Of a stretch of DNA of 23,710 nucleotides, positions 6,284 to 15,314 are shown piece by piece. The position numbers and the translations under genes were made by a program. The stretch is from JBCBWG01 sp039186015 (lineage in GTDB: Bacteria; Pseudomonadota; Alphaproteobacteria; Rhizobiales; Hyphomicrobiaceae): positions 1-23,710 of the forward strand of contig JBCDAH010000072.1 of NCBI GenBank assembly GCA_039186015.1. Direction: 5' to 3'. Position 1 is the first letter of the stretch. Every line of letters starts with the position of its first letter. The notes beneath the pieces are model-generated. The model saw only the letters and a list, made by a program, of their open reading frames with translations, was not told the DNA's origin and did no database searches.

Positions 6284-7009
6284 CTACTTCTTCTCGGTTG
6301 CCGCTTTCCGCTTTGCGCGTGCCGCTTCAATCAACTTTTTCTGGCGTTCACGGATCTGGGCCATCAGCTTGCCGCGCTCACGCGCATAGAGCTTGTTGTC
6401 GACGGGCTTGCCGTCGTAGGCCGACGAGAACCCGGTGAGCGGCACGGGGAAGCCAACCGGCTTGCCAACAGCATTGATGGCCAGAACCATCAGACCGCCG
6501 CCATCTCTCAACTCCTTCAAGAGCTTGTCGTCAGCCTTGATCTCAGCTGTGCAACCTGCGGGGTGGCACAGCGTGTAGTTCAACGACATCGGACGCAGCT
6601 TCTTCTCGTCGATTTTCTCTTTTGCCTGCGCTTTCTTCCACAGATCTTTGTTGTAGACCGCGGCACGCAAGCCCGGCTTCAGCGCCATACCGAGCGGAAC
6701 CATGATCATCAGACTATGATTCTTGTTGCCCTCGACCTTCCGGATCGCAGCCGAAACCAGCACCATGCCCGTATTACCATCTAGGCGCTCATGGTGTGTC
6801 AGACAGATGTTCTTCTTCTCGGTCGTTACCTTGCCGTCTTTCCCACGTTTGCGCATGGGCGCAGCTTCACAAAGTTTCACCCAAGCGCTTTGCTCGCCCT
6901 TCTTATCCTGGGCATTCGCTCCGGATGGAACGAGCGCCGCTCCGAAAGCAAGCAAGACCGCGCCACGAGAAATCCTTGCCACATCTGCGTAATCTCTCAG
7001 AAACCGCAT
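6284..7009 (-). CDS. Invasion-associated locus B (IalB) family periplasmic protein
   Basis: Secreted protein of 241 aa. A signal peptide (RGAVLLAFGAALVPSGANA, cleavage before QDKK) is followed by an IalB domain. The domain has the expected pattern of cysteines: 'WVKLCE', 'NICLTHHERLD' and 'YTLCHPAGCTAEI'. 'KPGLRAAVYNKDLW' and 'NAVGKPVGFPVPLTGFSSAYDG' (key residues GKPVGFPVPLTGF) are also typical. A longer frame starts at 7072, but GGAG sits 6 nt before ATG 7009, and that start places the signal peptide normally. The last 30 residues (RERQKKLIEAARAKRKAATEKK-like) form a basic helical tail. Despite the name, IalB-family proteins are widespread in free-living Alphaproteobacteria and no virulence role is implied. 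The gene is divergent from the solute-binding protein gene, 245 nt away. Confidence 0.85.
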   Translation of the reverse strand: MRFLRDYADVARISRGAVLLAFGAALVPSGANAQDKKGEQSAWVKLCEAAPMRKRGKDGKVTTEKKNICLTHHERLDGNTGMVLVSAAIRKVEGNKNHSLMIMVPLGMALKPGLRAAVYNKDLWKKAQAKEKIDEKKLRPMSLNYTLCHPAGCTAEIKADDKLLKELRDGGGLMVLAINAVGKPVGFPVPLTGFSSAYDGKPVDNKLYARERGKLMAQIRERQKKLIEAARAKRKAATEKK

Positions 7010-7254
7010 CCTTCGCTCCGACGTTGGTTGTTGAGCGCCGCGCTTGCTCAGGGCTCTGTGGCCCGGCGGCATATGCTCGTGTTGTTCCGCACCTGGTTCG
7101 ACGTACTTTATTCGGCGTCGTGTAACGGCTGGAATGAGGCAAACAGAAGGCCCAATTCAATCGCCCACATGCCTTGCTCCAGCCCCGGTTAAGCCGTTGC
7201 ATATCAGCCACGACAAGGGCAACCAATCAAATTCAGCCCATAAAGGCTAGAGTA

Positions 7255-9120
7255 ATGGCGCCGTCATCCGCAGCTTCGCGCTCACAAAGACGTAAAATGG
7301 CAGATCGACTCATGGTTCGGCGACAGCTCACATTTGTCATCGCGTCAATTTACACCATCGGCGCCGTCGGTTTGGCGCAGGCAGACGCGCCTAAGCCACA
7401 GCACGGCCTGGCCATGCATGGCCGCCCGGCCCTGCCGCCAACCTTTACGCATTTGCCCTATGTGAACCCTGATGCACCCAAAGGCGGTCGTCTGACGCTC
7501 GGGCTGCAGGGCAGTTTCGACAGTCTCAATCCGTACCTAGCGCGCGGTGTCGCACCGACTGGCGTGCGCGGATATGTCCACGAGAGCCTGATGGCACGGT
7601 CCGGAACGGAACCCTTCACGCTCTACGGTCTCCTGGCCGAATCGGTCGAGGTGCCGGACGACCGCAGCTGGATCATCTTCAACATTCGGCCCGAGGCGCG
7701 CTTTGCTGATGGTAAACCCGTGACATCAGCCGACGTTGTGTTCTCGCATGCTCTGCTCAAACGCGACGCAGTGCCATTCATGCGTTCCCACTACAGCAAG
7801 GTGTCGGCTGTTGATGTTCTTGGGCCCAGACGTGTGCGCTTTCAATTCTCAGCAACCGGTGACCGGGAAATCGCGCTCATAATGGGTCTGATGCCGATTT
7901 TACCCAAACACGCAACCACCCGTGACGACTTCCGTAAGACGTCTCTCACGCCACCGCTGGGCAGTGGGCCCTATCGCGTTGCATCAGTCGATGCCGGCCG
8001 ATCCATCTCGTATAAGCGCAATGAGGATTATTGGGGCCAAACGCTTCCTATTCGACGCGGCCACTTCAATTTTGATGAAATCCGCATCGAGTTCTTCCGC
8101 GACGGTACCGCCGCGTTTTCGGCATTCAGGACCGGTGCAACAGACGTGCGTGTCGAGAAAGATCCCAACCGTTGGTCCGGCGGCTATGACTTCCCCGCGG
8201 TCAATGATGGAAGGGTCATTCGCGAAGTTCTGCCAACCGCCTTGCCGGATGGCATGCGCGCGATTGTTATGAACGGCCGCCGTGAGATCTTTCGCGACGC
8301 CCGTGTGCGAAGCGCGCTCATCAGGTTGTTCGACTTTCACTGGATAAACCGAACGCTCTTCAACGGACTGTATGCCCGCTCAGCAAGCTATTTCGCACGT
8401 TCAGATCTAGCAGCCTTGGGCCAACCGGCCAGCCCAGGCGAACGGGCGCTTTTGAAACCCTTCCAAAAATATGTAAAACCGCCGGTATTGGAAGGCACGT
8501 GGCGACCGTCACAATCAGACGGTTCGGGCCACGATCGCGCAGCGCTCCGACAAGCTTATGGCCTTTTACAAGAAGCCGGATATCACATTCGTGACGGGCG
8601 AATGGTCCATAAGCGTGACGGCCGCCAGCTCCGCATGACGTTTCTCGCCCGAACCAAGGCTGAGGAGCGCATCATGCTCGCCTACCAGAGCTCGCTGAAG
8701 CGACTAGGAATTGAACTCACCATCCGGCAAGTCGATGCCGCGCAATACTGGGAGCAACTCAAGACCTTCGACTACGATATGATCCAGTGGCGCTATCCGA
8801 CGTCGCTTTCCCCGGGCAACGAGCAGATCAATCGCTGGGCGTCGTCACATGCCGATATTGATGGGAGCCTCACCTATGCGGGCACCAGAAATCCCGCCGT
8901 CGACGCGATGATCAACGCGATGCTGACGGCAACATCCCGCAATGCATTTGAGGATGCAGTCCGCGCGTTCGATCGCGTTCTGATTTCCGGTGACTACGTC
9001 ATTCCGCTCTATCATCCGCCGGCAGTCTGGGTCGCATACTGGAACCGAATCAAGCGCCCAGAGACTTTGCCACTCGCCGGAATTGCGCTTGAAACATGGT
9101 GGGCAAAGCCAGGGACATGA
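7255..9120 (+). CDS. Extracellular solute-binding protein, family 5 (YejA-like peptide-binding protein)
   Basis: Periplasmic substrate-binding component of an oligopeptide-type ABC importer, about 621 aa. Family features are 'HGLAMHG' after the signal peptide, 'YVNPDAPKGGRLTLG' and 'FDSLNPY'. Further ones are 'LYGLLAESVEVPDDRSW', 'RPEARFADGKPVTSADVVFS', 'PPLGSGPYRV' and 'YKRNEDYWG'. This combination matches the YejA branch of SBP_bac_5. The signal peptide is LTFVIASIYTIGAVGLAQA|DA, with no lipobox. The start is uncertain: ATG 7255 has AAGG 8 nt upstream, while ATG 7297 or 7312 would shorten the N-terminus to a more usual signal length. The gene ends in a 4-nt ATGA overlap with the downstream CoA ligase. 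No ABC permease or ATPase gene is in the window, so it may be an orphan receptor or rely on permeases elsewhere. Confidence 0.87.
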   Translation: MAPSSAASRSQRRKMADRLMVRRQLTFVIASIYTIGAVGLAQADAPKPQHGLAMHGRPALPPTFTHLPYVNPDAPKGGRLTLGLQGSFDSLNPYLARGVAPTGVRGYVHESLMARSGTEPFTLYGLLAESVEVPDDRSWIIFNIRPEARFADGKPVTSADVVFSHALLKRDAVPFMRSHYSKVSAVDVLGPRRVRFQFSATGDREIALIMGLMPILPKHATTRDDFRKTSLTPPLGSGPYRVASVDAGRSISYKRNEDYWGQTLPIRRGHFNFDEIRIEFFRDGTAAFSAFRTGATDVRVEKDPNRWSGGYDFPAVNDGRVIREVLPTALPDGMRAIVMNGRREIFRDARVRSALIRLFDFHWINRTLFNGLYARSASYFARSDLAALGQPASPGERALLKPFQKYVKPPVLEGTWRPSQSDGSGHDRAALRQAYGLLQEAGYHIRDGRMVHKRDGRQLRMTFLARTKAEERIMLAYQSSLKRLGIELTIRQVDAAQYWEQLKTFDYDMIQWRYPTSLSPGNEQINRWASSHADIDGSLTYAGTRNPAVDAMINAMLTATSRNAFEDAVRAFDRVLISGDYVIPLYHPPAVWVAYWNRIKRPETLPLAGIALETWWAKPGT

Positions 9121-10688
9121 AACAAGAGTTCACGTCAGCTGGCTTTACGGGACCGTTGCCGCCGCCCGCGTTCAACATGGCGGCGTATGCCATAGGCCGG
9201 TCGGCGCACGCGCACCCTGACCGCATTGCGCTGCTTGTTTGCGATCGTCCCGAGGGGCCACCGACCGAGACTTGGACCTTTGCCGATCTGGAGACGGCCT
9301 GCCTTCGAATCGGCGCAGGGCTTGCGCGTTCCGGGCTGAACCGCGGCGACCGTCTTATCATACGTCTGCCGAACACGAGCCAATTCGCATTTGTATTCTT
9401 CGGCGCCATCGCAGCCGGCTACGTACCGGTGCCGACATCCACGCAGCTGACTGATCGCGAGACTGCTTTTCTGCTTCGCGACAGTAGCGCAAAACTGTTG
9501 TGCAGCGACACGGCGCACGCACCCGGAACCGTGCCCGACGGTGTCGCGCAGCTCACGCCCGACGATCTCGCCAAATTCCAGACCGATCTCGCCGCCACGA
9601 CCTACGCCGAAACCGCCGCTGATGATCCGGCCTACCTCATCTACACCTCCGGTACCACGTCCCAACCGAAGGGCGTTCTCCATGCACACCGCGCCGCGTG
9701 GGGCCGCCGGCCAATGTACACGGGCTGGTACGACATTGGCGCCGACGATCGCATGCTGCATGCGGGTGCATTCAATTGGACCTATACGCTTGGCACCGGG
9801 CTGACAGACCCATGGGCCAACGGTGCCATGTCCATTGTGTACACCGGCGACAAGACCCCGGATGTCTGGCCGAAACTCATGCAAACGCATGACGCCACGC
9901 TGTTTGCCGCGGTGCCTGGCCTCTATCGGCAAATCCTCAAATACGCGCGTCCAGGCGCCTCCGGGCTTGGGCCTTTGCGGCACGGCCTTATCGCCGGCGA
10001 GCAGCCCCCGCCCGGCCTCTTGGATGAGTGGCGGGCCGACAACGGCCGCCAACTGTACGAAGCGCTCGGCATGAGCGAGATATCGACCTACATCTCATCT
10101 TCGCCGACATCGCCGCCGCGTCCAGGCTTCGTCGGCCGGCCGCAGCCAGGCCGTGTCGTCACGATCCTGCCGGTCGACGATGGAACGGACCCGTTACCAC
10201 CCGGCGAACAGGGGCTGCTTGCCATTCATCGCAGCGACCCCGGCCTGATGCTCGGCTACTGGAACCGTCCCGACTCTGTCACGGCCGAGGTTATCCGCGG
10301 GGACTGGTTTATCGGCGGCGACCTCGCGATCCAGGACGCCGACGGTTACGTTGCACATCGCGGCCGCGCCAACGACATTATGAAGGCGCTCGGCTATCGC
10401 GTATCCCCGATGGAGGTCGAGGCCGTTCTGGCGGAAATTGACGACGTCGCTGAAGTGGCCTGCGCCGAAATCGCGGTCCGCTCCGATGTGTCCGTGATCG
10501 GGGCATTTGTCGTCCCGCGCGATCCAAACCGCCCGCCCGATCCGAATGTCATCCATGCGCACATGCAAGAACGCCTGGCCCAGTATAAGTGTCCGCGCGA
10601 GATTGTATTCATCGACGCCCTGCCGCGCACCGCAAATGGAAAGCTCAAACGCAGCGAGCTTTCCCAACTGGGAAAGCCGCGCTCTTAA
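9117..10688 (+). CDS. ANL-superfamily AMP-dependent acyl-CoA synthetase/ligase
   Basis: Adenylate-forming ligase of 523 aa that activates a carboxylic acid with ATP and CoA. The P-loop 'IYTSGTTSQPKG' (175-186) has Ser where Gly is usual (TSGTTGxPKG). 'YEALGMSE' (314-321) is motif A5. 'GDWFIGGDLA' (395-404) carries the ribose-binding Asp402. 'GRANDIMKALGYRVSPMEVE' (416-435) is the hinge/A8 motif, and 'PRTANGKLKR' (503-512) holds catalytic Lys509. The overall pattern resembles benzoate-CoA or medium-chain acyl-CoA ligases, but the substrate cannot be deduced. ATG 9117 overlaps the stop of the upstream binding-protein gene (ATGA) with AGGGA just before it, indicating translational coupling. A start at 9096 would add seven residues. 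No terminator is obvious before the convergent gene at 10745. Confidence 0.88.
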   Translation: MKQEFTSAGFTGPLPPPAFNMAAYAIGRSAHAHPDRIALLVCDRPEGPPTETWTFADLETACLRIGAGLARSGLNRGDRLIIRLPNTSQFAFVFFGAIAAGYVPVPTSTQLTDRETAFLLRDSSAKLLCSDTAHAPGTVPDGVAQLTPDDLAKFQTDLAATTYAETAADDPAYLIYTSGTTSQPKGVLHAHRAAWGRRPMYTGWYDIGADDRMLHAGAFNWTYTLGTGLTDPWANGAMSIVYTGDKTPDVWPKLMQTHDATLFAAVPGLYRQILKYARPGASGLGPLRHGLIAGEQPPPGLLDEWRADNGRQLYEALGMSEISTYISSSPTSPPRPGFVGRPQPGRVVTILPVDDGTDPLPPGEQGLLAIHRSDPGLMLGYWNRPDSVTAEVIRGDWFIGGDLAIQDADGYVAHRGRANDIMKALGYRVSPMEVEAVLAEIDDVAEVACAEIAVRSDVSVIGAFVVPRDPNRPPDPNVIHAHMQERLAQYKCPREIVFIDALPRTANGKLKRSELSQLGKPRS

Positions 10689-10744
10689 ACTCGAAATGAT
10701 TGATTTGCTGACAGTAAAACGATGCCGCTTAATACAGAGATAAT

Positions 10745-11068
10745 CTAACGGCTTTGCGCGAATTGAATCTGGTGACGCGTCACAGCCGGCATCTCAACGT
10801 CAATCGTGTTGCTATGCTTCACGAGACCGGCGCGGCCAGCGAGCGAGACAATCAAAAGCAGAGTGGCCCCCAATACGGCGACCAACTTCCGCGTTTCCAA
10901 GTTCATATCTTGAACATATCGCCCGCACAAACGGACCGGCAACGAGACGACCATGCCCCAGAGCAGGATCGGGTTGAACAAGGCAAGCGCCAAGCCGTCT
11001 CCGATCTGATGTCGGCTGTTTGAGACTGTGCTTTTCAGCCAGTCATAGACTGCCGTAAGCGAGGCCAT
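10745..11068 (-). CDS. Hypothetical small membrane protein with two predicted helices
   Basis: A 107-aa frame that I do not recognise. From ATG 11068 it has a short amphipathic N-terminus and a hydrophobic segment 'GLALALFNPILLWGMVVSL'. A polar 'CGRYVQDMNLETRK' loop and a second helix 'LVAVLGATLLLIVSLAG' follow, ending in a polar tail. Translation could instead begin at TTG 11107, adding 13 residues. Neither start has a strong ribosome-binding site. The segregation of hydrophobic and polar stretches favours a real protein over a shadow frame, but no family is evident. It converges on the CoA ligase gene (56-nt gap) and lies downstream of mfd on the same strand. Confidence 0.4.
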   Translation of the reverse strand: MASLTAVYDWLKSTVSNSRHQIGDGLALALFNPILLWGMVVSLPVRLCGRYVQDMNLETRKLVAVLGATLLLIVSLAGRAGLVKHSNTIDVEMPAVTRHQIQFAQSR

Positions 11069-11236
11069 AATACCAAACACCCAGCTCTTTTCGAGCGCTG
11101 CAAACAAGTTGCAGGTCCAATAAACGTCCCAAATCGCTTTTTGATAGTACAGCAGTGTTCGGTGAATAATCAGTCAATGGGTCAGATATAAAATGAAAAT
11201 ACTTTTAAAACGAAGTGATATAACCGCGAAAAAAGT
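11069..11236. other. AT-rich spacer between mfd and the small membrane protein gene
   Basis: The stretch 11160-11236 is clearly more AT-rich than the rest of the window, with runs such as AAAATGAAAATAC and TTTTAAAACG. It probably holds the promoter of the small membrane protein and the end of the mfd transcript. I see no stable GC hairpin followed by a T-run, and no confident -35/-10 pair. Confidence 0.4.
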
Positions 11237-14200
11237 CTAGTTTTTTACAGCCAGTTCGGCGAGGTCCGTTGCGAGTTTTCGGACGCCTTTCAGCCGGTGT
11301 TGGGATTGCTCCCAATCGCCTTTGACAACAAGCTTGTGATCCGCCTGCATTTTTGCCCGCGGGCCCAATGTCTGCAAAAACCTCACAAGCCCTTCCGGAT
11401 TGGCGAACGTGTCGTTACGGAATTGAACGACGGCACCTTTTGGCCCGGCATCGACTTTCGCAATACCCGCCTGACGGCAAAGCCCCTTGATTTCCACCAC
11501 GTCGAGCAGGCCTTTGACCTCATCCGGCGGCGGGCCAAACCGATCGGCCAATTCGGCAGCAAACTCGTCAATATCCGCGCGCGTTTGCAGGCTCGACAAC
11601 CGCCGGTACAGGCCCAACCTGAGTTGTAGATCGCTGACGTAATCGTCTGGAATCAGTGTCGGCGTGCCAAGCCCCAATTGCGGGCTCCACTGGTCTTCGC
11701 CATCTTCCATCTCGCCGCCCTTCAAGGCTGCGATCGTCTCTTCCAGCATGGACTGATAGAGCTCGAATCCCACCTCCTTGATATGCCCGGATTGCTCTTC
11801 GCCCAGCAGGTTTCCACCACCGCGCAAATCCAGGTCGTGGCTGGCCAGTGAGAACCCGGCACCCAGCGTGTCGAGAGACTGTAGCACTTTCAGCCGTTTG
11901 GTGGCCCCTTCCGTCAGCTTCTTGCCTGGCGGCGTCGTGAAGTAGGCGTAGGCGCGTGTCTTTGATCGCCCGACACGACCGCGCAATTGATAAAGCTGCG
12001 CGAGCCCGAACATATCTGCGCGATGGACGACCATCGTGTTCGCGTTCGGCACGTCCAATCCGGATTCGACAATCGCCGTTGAGAGCAGGATATCGTACTC
12101 GCCCTCATAAAATGCGGTCATAACGTCTTCGAGCGTACTCGGCGGCAGCTGACCGTGCGCGCGGGCCAATCGCAATTCCGGTACCGCCTCGCCGAGAAAT
12201 TCGGCCACCTCGTCAAGGTCCGAAATGCGCGGCACCACATAGTAGGTTTGCCCGCCCCGGAAGCGCTCCCGCCGCAACGCATCGCGCAAGATCACGGGAT
12301 CAAACGGCGATACATACGTGCGCACGGCCAAACGATCGACCGGTGCCGTGGTAATGAGCGACAGCTCGCGGACGCCAGAGAGCGCCAGTTGCAGCGTTCG
12401 CGGGATAGGCGTCGCCGACAGCGTTAGAACGTGAACATCCTCCTTCAGCTGTTTCAGGCGCTCTTTATGCGCCACGCCAAAGTGTTGCTCTTCGTCGATA
12501 ATCAACAAGCCCAGTCGGTCGAACTCGATCGATTTTGCAAGCAGCGCATGCGTGCCAACGACAATGTCGAGTTCCCCGCTTTTCAGCCCGGCCTTGACTT
12601 CGGAAAGCTCCTTACCACCGACCAAACGCGAGGCTTGCGCAATCTTGATCGGAAACCCTTTGAAGCGCTCTTCAAACGAACGGTAGTGCTGCCGCGCCAG
12701 AAGCGTTGTCGGCACCACAACGGCTACCTGAAACCCGGACATGGCCGCGGTAAACGCGGCCCTCAGAGCAACTTCCGTTTTCCCGAAACCGACGTCGCCG
12801 CAGACCAGCCGATCCATCGGCTTTCCGGCCGCAAGGTCCTCCTGCACGGCGTCGATTGTCGACAGCTGATCGTCGGTTTCTTCGAACGGAAAACGCGCAA
12901 CAAACTCGTCCATGGCACCCGCCGGGGCGACCACAGGCGGCGCCTCGCGCAAGGCCCGCAGCGCTGCAACCTTGATCAGCTCTGAAGCAACTTCACGGAG
13001 GCGCTTTTTCAGCTTGGCCTTGCGCGACTGCCAGGCAGCACCGCCGAGGCGATCGAGTTGAATGCCCTCCGCGTCCGACCCGTAGCGCGACAGCAGCTCG
13101 ATGTTTTCGACCGGCACATAAAGCGTATCGCCGCCGTGATAGGCGAGTTCGAGACAGTCGTGCGGCGCGCCAAGCGCCACGATGGTATTGAGGCCCGAGA
13201 ACCGGCCGATCCCATGATCTGCATGTACGACGAGATCGCCAACAGCCAGGCTCGTCGCCTCGGTAATGACATCGGTCGCCTTCTTCCGCCGACGCGTTCG
13301 CCGCACCAGCCGATCCCCGAGAACATCCTGCTCCCCGATCACCACAAGATCTGGCGTCTCGAAGCCTTGCTCCAGGCCGAGAACGATCGCCGCGACGCGA
13401 TCTCCAGGCAGATCCAGGGCTGCGTCAAAGCTATCGGCGTGACGCGTGTCATCAAAGCCGCGGTCCCGTAACAGGCCAATCAAACGCTCCCGCGAACCAG
13501 CCGACCAGCAAGCAAGAACGACGCGGCGATGCTGTGCCAGGTTAGCCTTGATGTGGCCAATCACTGCGCCGAATAGATCGCCGTTCTCACTCTGGCGTTC
13601 GACGGCAAACGTGCGCCCCGGCTTGCCGGCCAAGTCCTCAGTTCGCCGCGCACCCGGCATCGCGAACGTTGAGATCCGGAATACGCCGCGCGACGCAAGA
13701 GCGGCCGCCCATTCGCCTCCCGAAAGAAACATCTCGTCCGGCGGTACCGGCTTGTACGGCGCTGCGCCGAACTTCTGTGCCTCAAGCCCTTCGACCCGCG
13801 CCTGATAGTGCTCCTCGATCTGCTCCAACCGCTGACGGATCGCAACGTCGGCGCGTTCGTCAAAGCTCACCGCAGCGTCTGGCCCGATGTAATCGAATAG
13901 CGTTTCGAGTCCGTCGTGAAATAGCGGCAGCCAGTGCTCCATACCCGGGGAGCTGTGCCCCGCACTGACGGCCTCGTACAGCGGATCCTCACCAGTGTTT
14001 CCGCCGAACCGGGCGATATAGCCCTGGCGGAACGCCTTGATCGCCTCGTCACCAAACGCGACTTCGCTGATCGGCATCAAGATCATCTGCTGGATGATTT
14101 TATTCGTCCGCTGGGTCTGGGCATCAAAACTCTTGATGCTCTCCAGCGTGTCTCCGAAAAAGTCGAGCCGCACAGGATTAATCCGGCCAGGCGGAAAGAT

Positions 14201-14713
14201 GTCCAAGATGCCGCCGCGCACGGCATACTCACCGGGGTCCATGACCGAGCCGGTTCGCACGTAACCGCCTAACGTCAGGCGACGTACCAGGCGGTTCATG
14301 TCGATACGCTGACCCGGCGCAAGTTTCCGCAACGACTGCCGCAAGAATGCCTGCGGCGGTAACTTCTGCAGAATCGCGTTCACCGTTGTGAGAACAAGTG
14401 TCGGCTCTTTCCGCCCGCCAACCACAAGTTTGGCCAGCGCCGTAATCCGCTTGGCGACAATCTCCGCATTGGGACCCACGCGGTCGTATGGTACCGTATC
14501 CCAGGCCGGCAACGAGACCGTGCGCAGTTTCGGCGCGAAAAACGCTAATCCGCGCTCCAGCGCGTCGAGGCGCCGGTCATCACGAGCCACGTGCAGAATG
14601 ACTCCAGGCCGATCACCCGATAGCAACCGCACGCGTTCTACCAAAACGCGCGCATCAAAGCCTTCTGGCACGCCAGCAAGGTTCAGCTCGCCGGTTATGA
14701 GGTCTTCAGCCAT
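11237..14713 (-). CDS. mfd: Transcription-repair coupling factor Mfd
   Basis: ATP-dependent translocase of 1158 aa that removes RNA polymerase stalled at DNA lesions and recruits UvrA for nucleotide excision repair. The N-terminal UvrB-like part includes 'LPAWDTVPYDRVGPN' (68-82) and 'GEYAVRGGILDIFPPG' (161-176). The RNA-polymerase-interacting Tudor-like domain is at about 490-550 (VGDLVVHADHGIGRF and TLYVPVENIELLSRY). Helicase motifs are Walker A GDVGFGKT (639-646), DEEQ (740-743), SATPIPRTL (766-774) and RGRVGR (911-916). The TRCF C-terminal domain is at about 1010-1110. Length is normal and the frame unbroken. It begins 33 nt after the sdhE stop on the same strand, forming an sdhE-mfd operon divergent from recG. 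The ribosome-binding site before the ATG is weak. Confidence 0.98.
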   Translation of the reverse strand: MAEDLITGELNLAGVPEGFDARVLVERVRLLSGDRPGVILHVARDDRRLDALERGLAFFAPKLRTVSLPAWDTVPYDRVGPNAEIVAKRITALAKLVVGGRKEPTLVLTTVNAILQKLPPQAFLRQSLRKLAPGQRIDMNRLVRRLTLGGYVRTGSVMDPGEYAVRGGILDIFPPGRINPVRLDFFGDTLESIKSFDAQTQRTNKIIQQMILMPISEVAFGDEAIKAFRQGYIARFGGNTGEDPLYEAVSAGHSSPGMEHWLPLFHDGLETLFDYIGPDAAVSFDERADVAIRQRLEQIEEHYQARVEGLEAQKFGAAPYKPVPPDEMFLSGGEWAAALASRGVFRISTFAMPGARRTEDLAGKPGRTFAVERQSENGDLFGAVIGHIKANLAQHRRVVLACWSAGSRERLIGLLRDRGFDDTRHADSFDAALDLPGDRVAAIVLGLEQGFETPDLVVIGEQDVLGDRLVRRTRRRKKATDVITEATSLAVGDLVVHADHGIGRFSGLNTIVALGAPHDCLELAYHGGDTLYVPVENIELLSRYGSDAEGIQLDRLGGAAWQSRKAKLKKRLREVASELIKVAALRALREAPPVVAPAGAMDEFVARFPFEETDDQLSTIDAVQEDLAAGKPMDRLVCGDVGFGKTEVALRAAFTAAMSGFQVAVVVPTTLLARQHYRSFEERFKGFPIKIAQASRLVGGKELSEVKAGLKSGELDIVVGTHALLAKSIEFDRLGLLIIDEEQHFGVAHKERLKQLKEDVHVLTLSATPIPRTLQLALSGVRELSLITTAPVDRLAVRTYVSPFDPVILRDALRRERFRGGQTYYVVPRISDLDEVAEFLGEAVPELRLARAHGQLPPSTLEDVMTAFYEGEYDILLSTAIVESGLDVPNANTMVVHRADMFGLAQLYQLRGRVGRSKTRAYAYFTTPPGKKLTEGATKRLKVLQSLDTLGAGFSLASHDLDLRGGGNLLGEEQSGHIKEVGFELYQSMLEETIAALKGGEMEDGEDQWSPQLGLGTPTLIPDDYVSDLQLRLGLYRRLSSLQTRADIDEFAAELADRFGPPPDEVKGLLDVVEIKGLCRQAGIAKVDAGPKGAVVQFRNDTFANPEGLVRFLQTLGPRAKMQADHKLVVKGDWEQSQHRLKGVRKLATDLAELAVKN

Positions 14714-14746
14714 TACCGTTTGCCTGCTTGTGCGACTGATCCCGCG

Positions 14747-15049
14747 TCATCTGTCTGCGGCCGTCGGCAACGCCGTCAATCCATGAAATGCGCGGACCCG
14801 CCCAATCAGGTCTGCAAAGGCCGGATCGGGCGGCGCGACGGGCAGTTGGGATGGTGTATCCATCAGCCATGGCTGCAGCTCGGGATCGGAAATCGCGATA
14901 AACTGTTCAAACACGGAAAGTTCGGACGGATCCATATCTGCGACGGCTGCCTCCGCAAACCGCCCCAGCATCCAGTCCATTTCCTTGGTTCCACGGTGAT
15001 TGGCTCGATATAGCGCCCGCCGACGACGTGTGTCCAAGTCTTCAACCAT
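14747..15049 (-). CDS. sdhE: FAD assembly factor SdhE (succinate dehydrogenase assembly, DUF339)
   Basis: Small cytosolic protein of 100 aa that promotes covalent attachment of FAD to succinate dehydrogenase SdhA. 'RRRRALYRANHRGTKEMDWMLG' contains the family signature RGxxE (RGTKE), and the C-terminal part shows 'FEQFIAISDPELQPWL', the usual small five-helix fold. Longer frames start at 15085 and 15064, but GGAGG lies 5 nt before ATG 15049, which also gives the expected family length. It heads the sdhE-mfd pair and is divergent from recG, with about 265 nt between starts. This recG / sdhE / mfd arrangement is familiar in Hyphomicrobiales. Confidence 0.93.
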   Translation of the reverse strand: MVEDLDTRRRRALYRANHRGTKEMDWMLGRFAEAAVADMDPSELSVFEQFIAISDPELQPWLMDTPSQLPVAPPDPAFADLIGRVRAFHGLTALPTAADR

Positions 15050-15314
15050 TGGCCCTCCAGACATCCGTCCAATTCTTGCCGCCAACTTCGCGTTGGACGA
15101 GCGGCATGCGCATCTGCCCCAAGTCCTGGATTACGACATGCCGTCGGCTTGACGCGGCGCGGACGACACCGCACGGTGAGACCGCCGCATATAGCGTCGT
15201 TGACGCCCATGCGCAAAACGGAACGCAACGGCCATTGGCCGTAACGCCGCAGGCCCCGAACGGATCGGGATGCCCCGCGGCCCATTAGACCGATCAGGAT
15301 GCGGACCGACAAGA

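Noticed and set aside
9135..10052. A 305-codon open frame antisense to the CoA ligase
   Set aside because: Shadow of the ligase gene: no domain, and His/Arg/Gly-rich composition typical of antisense frames.
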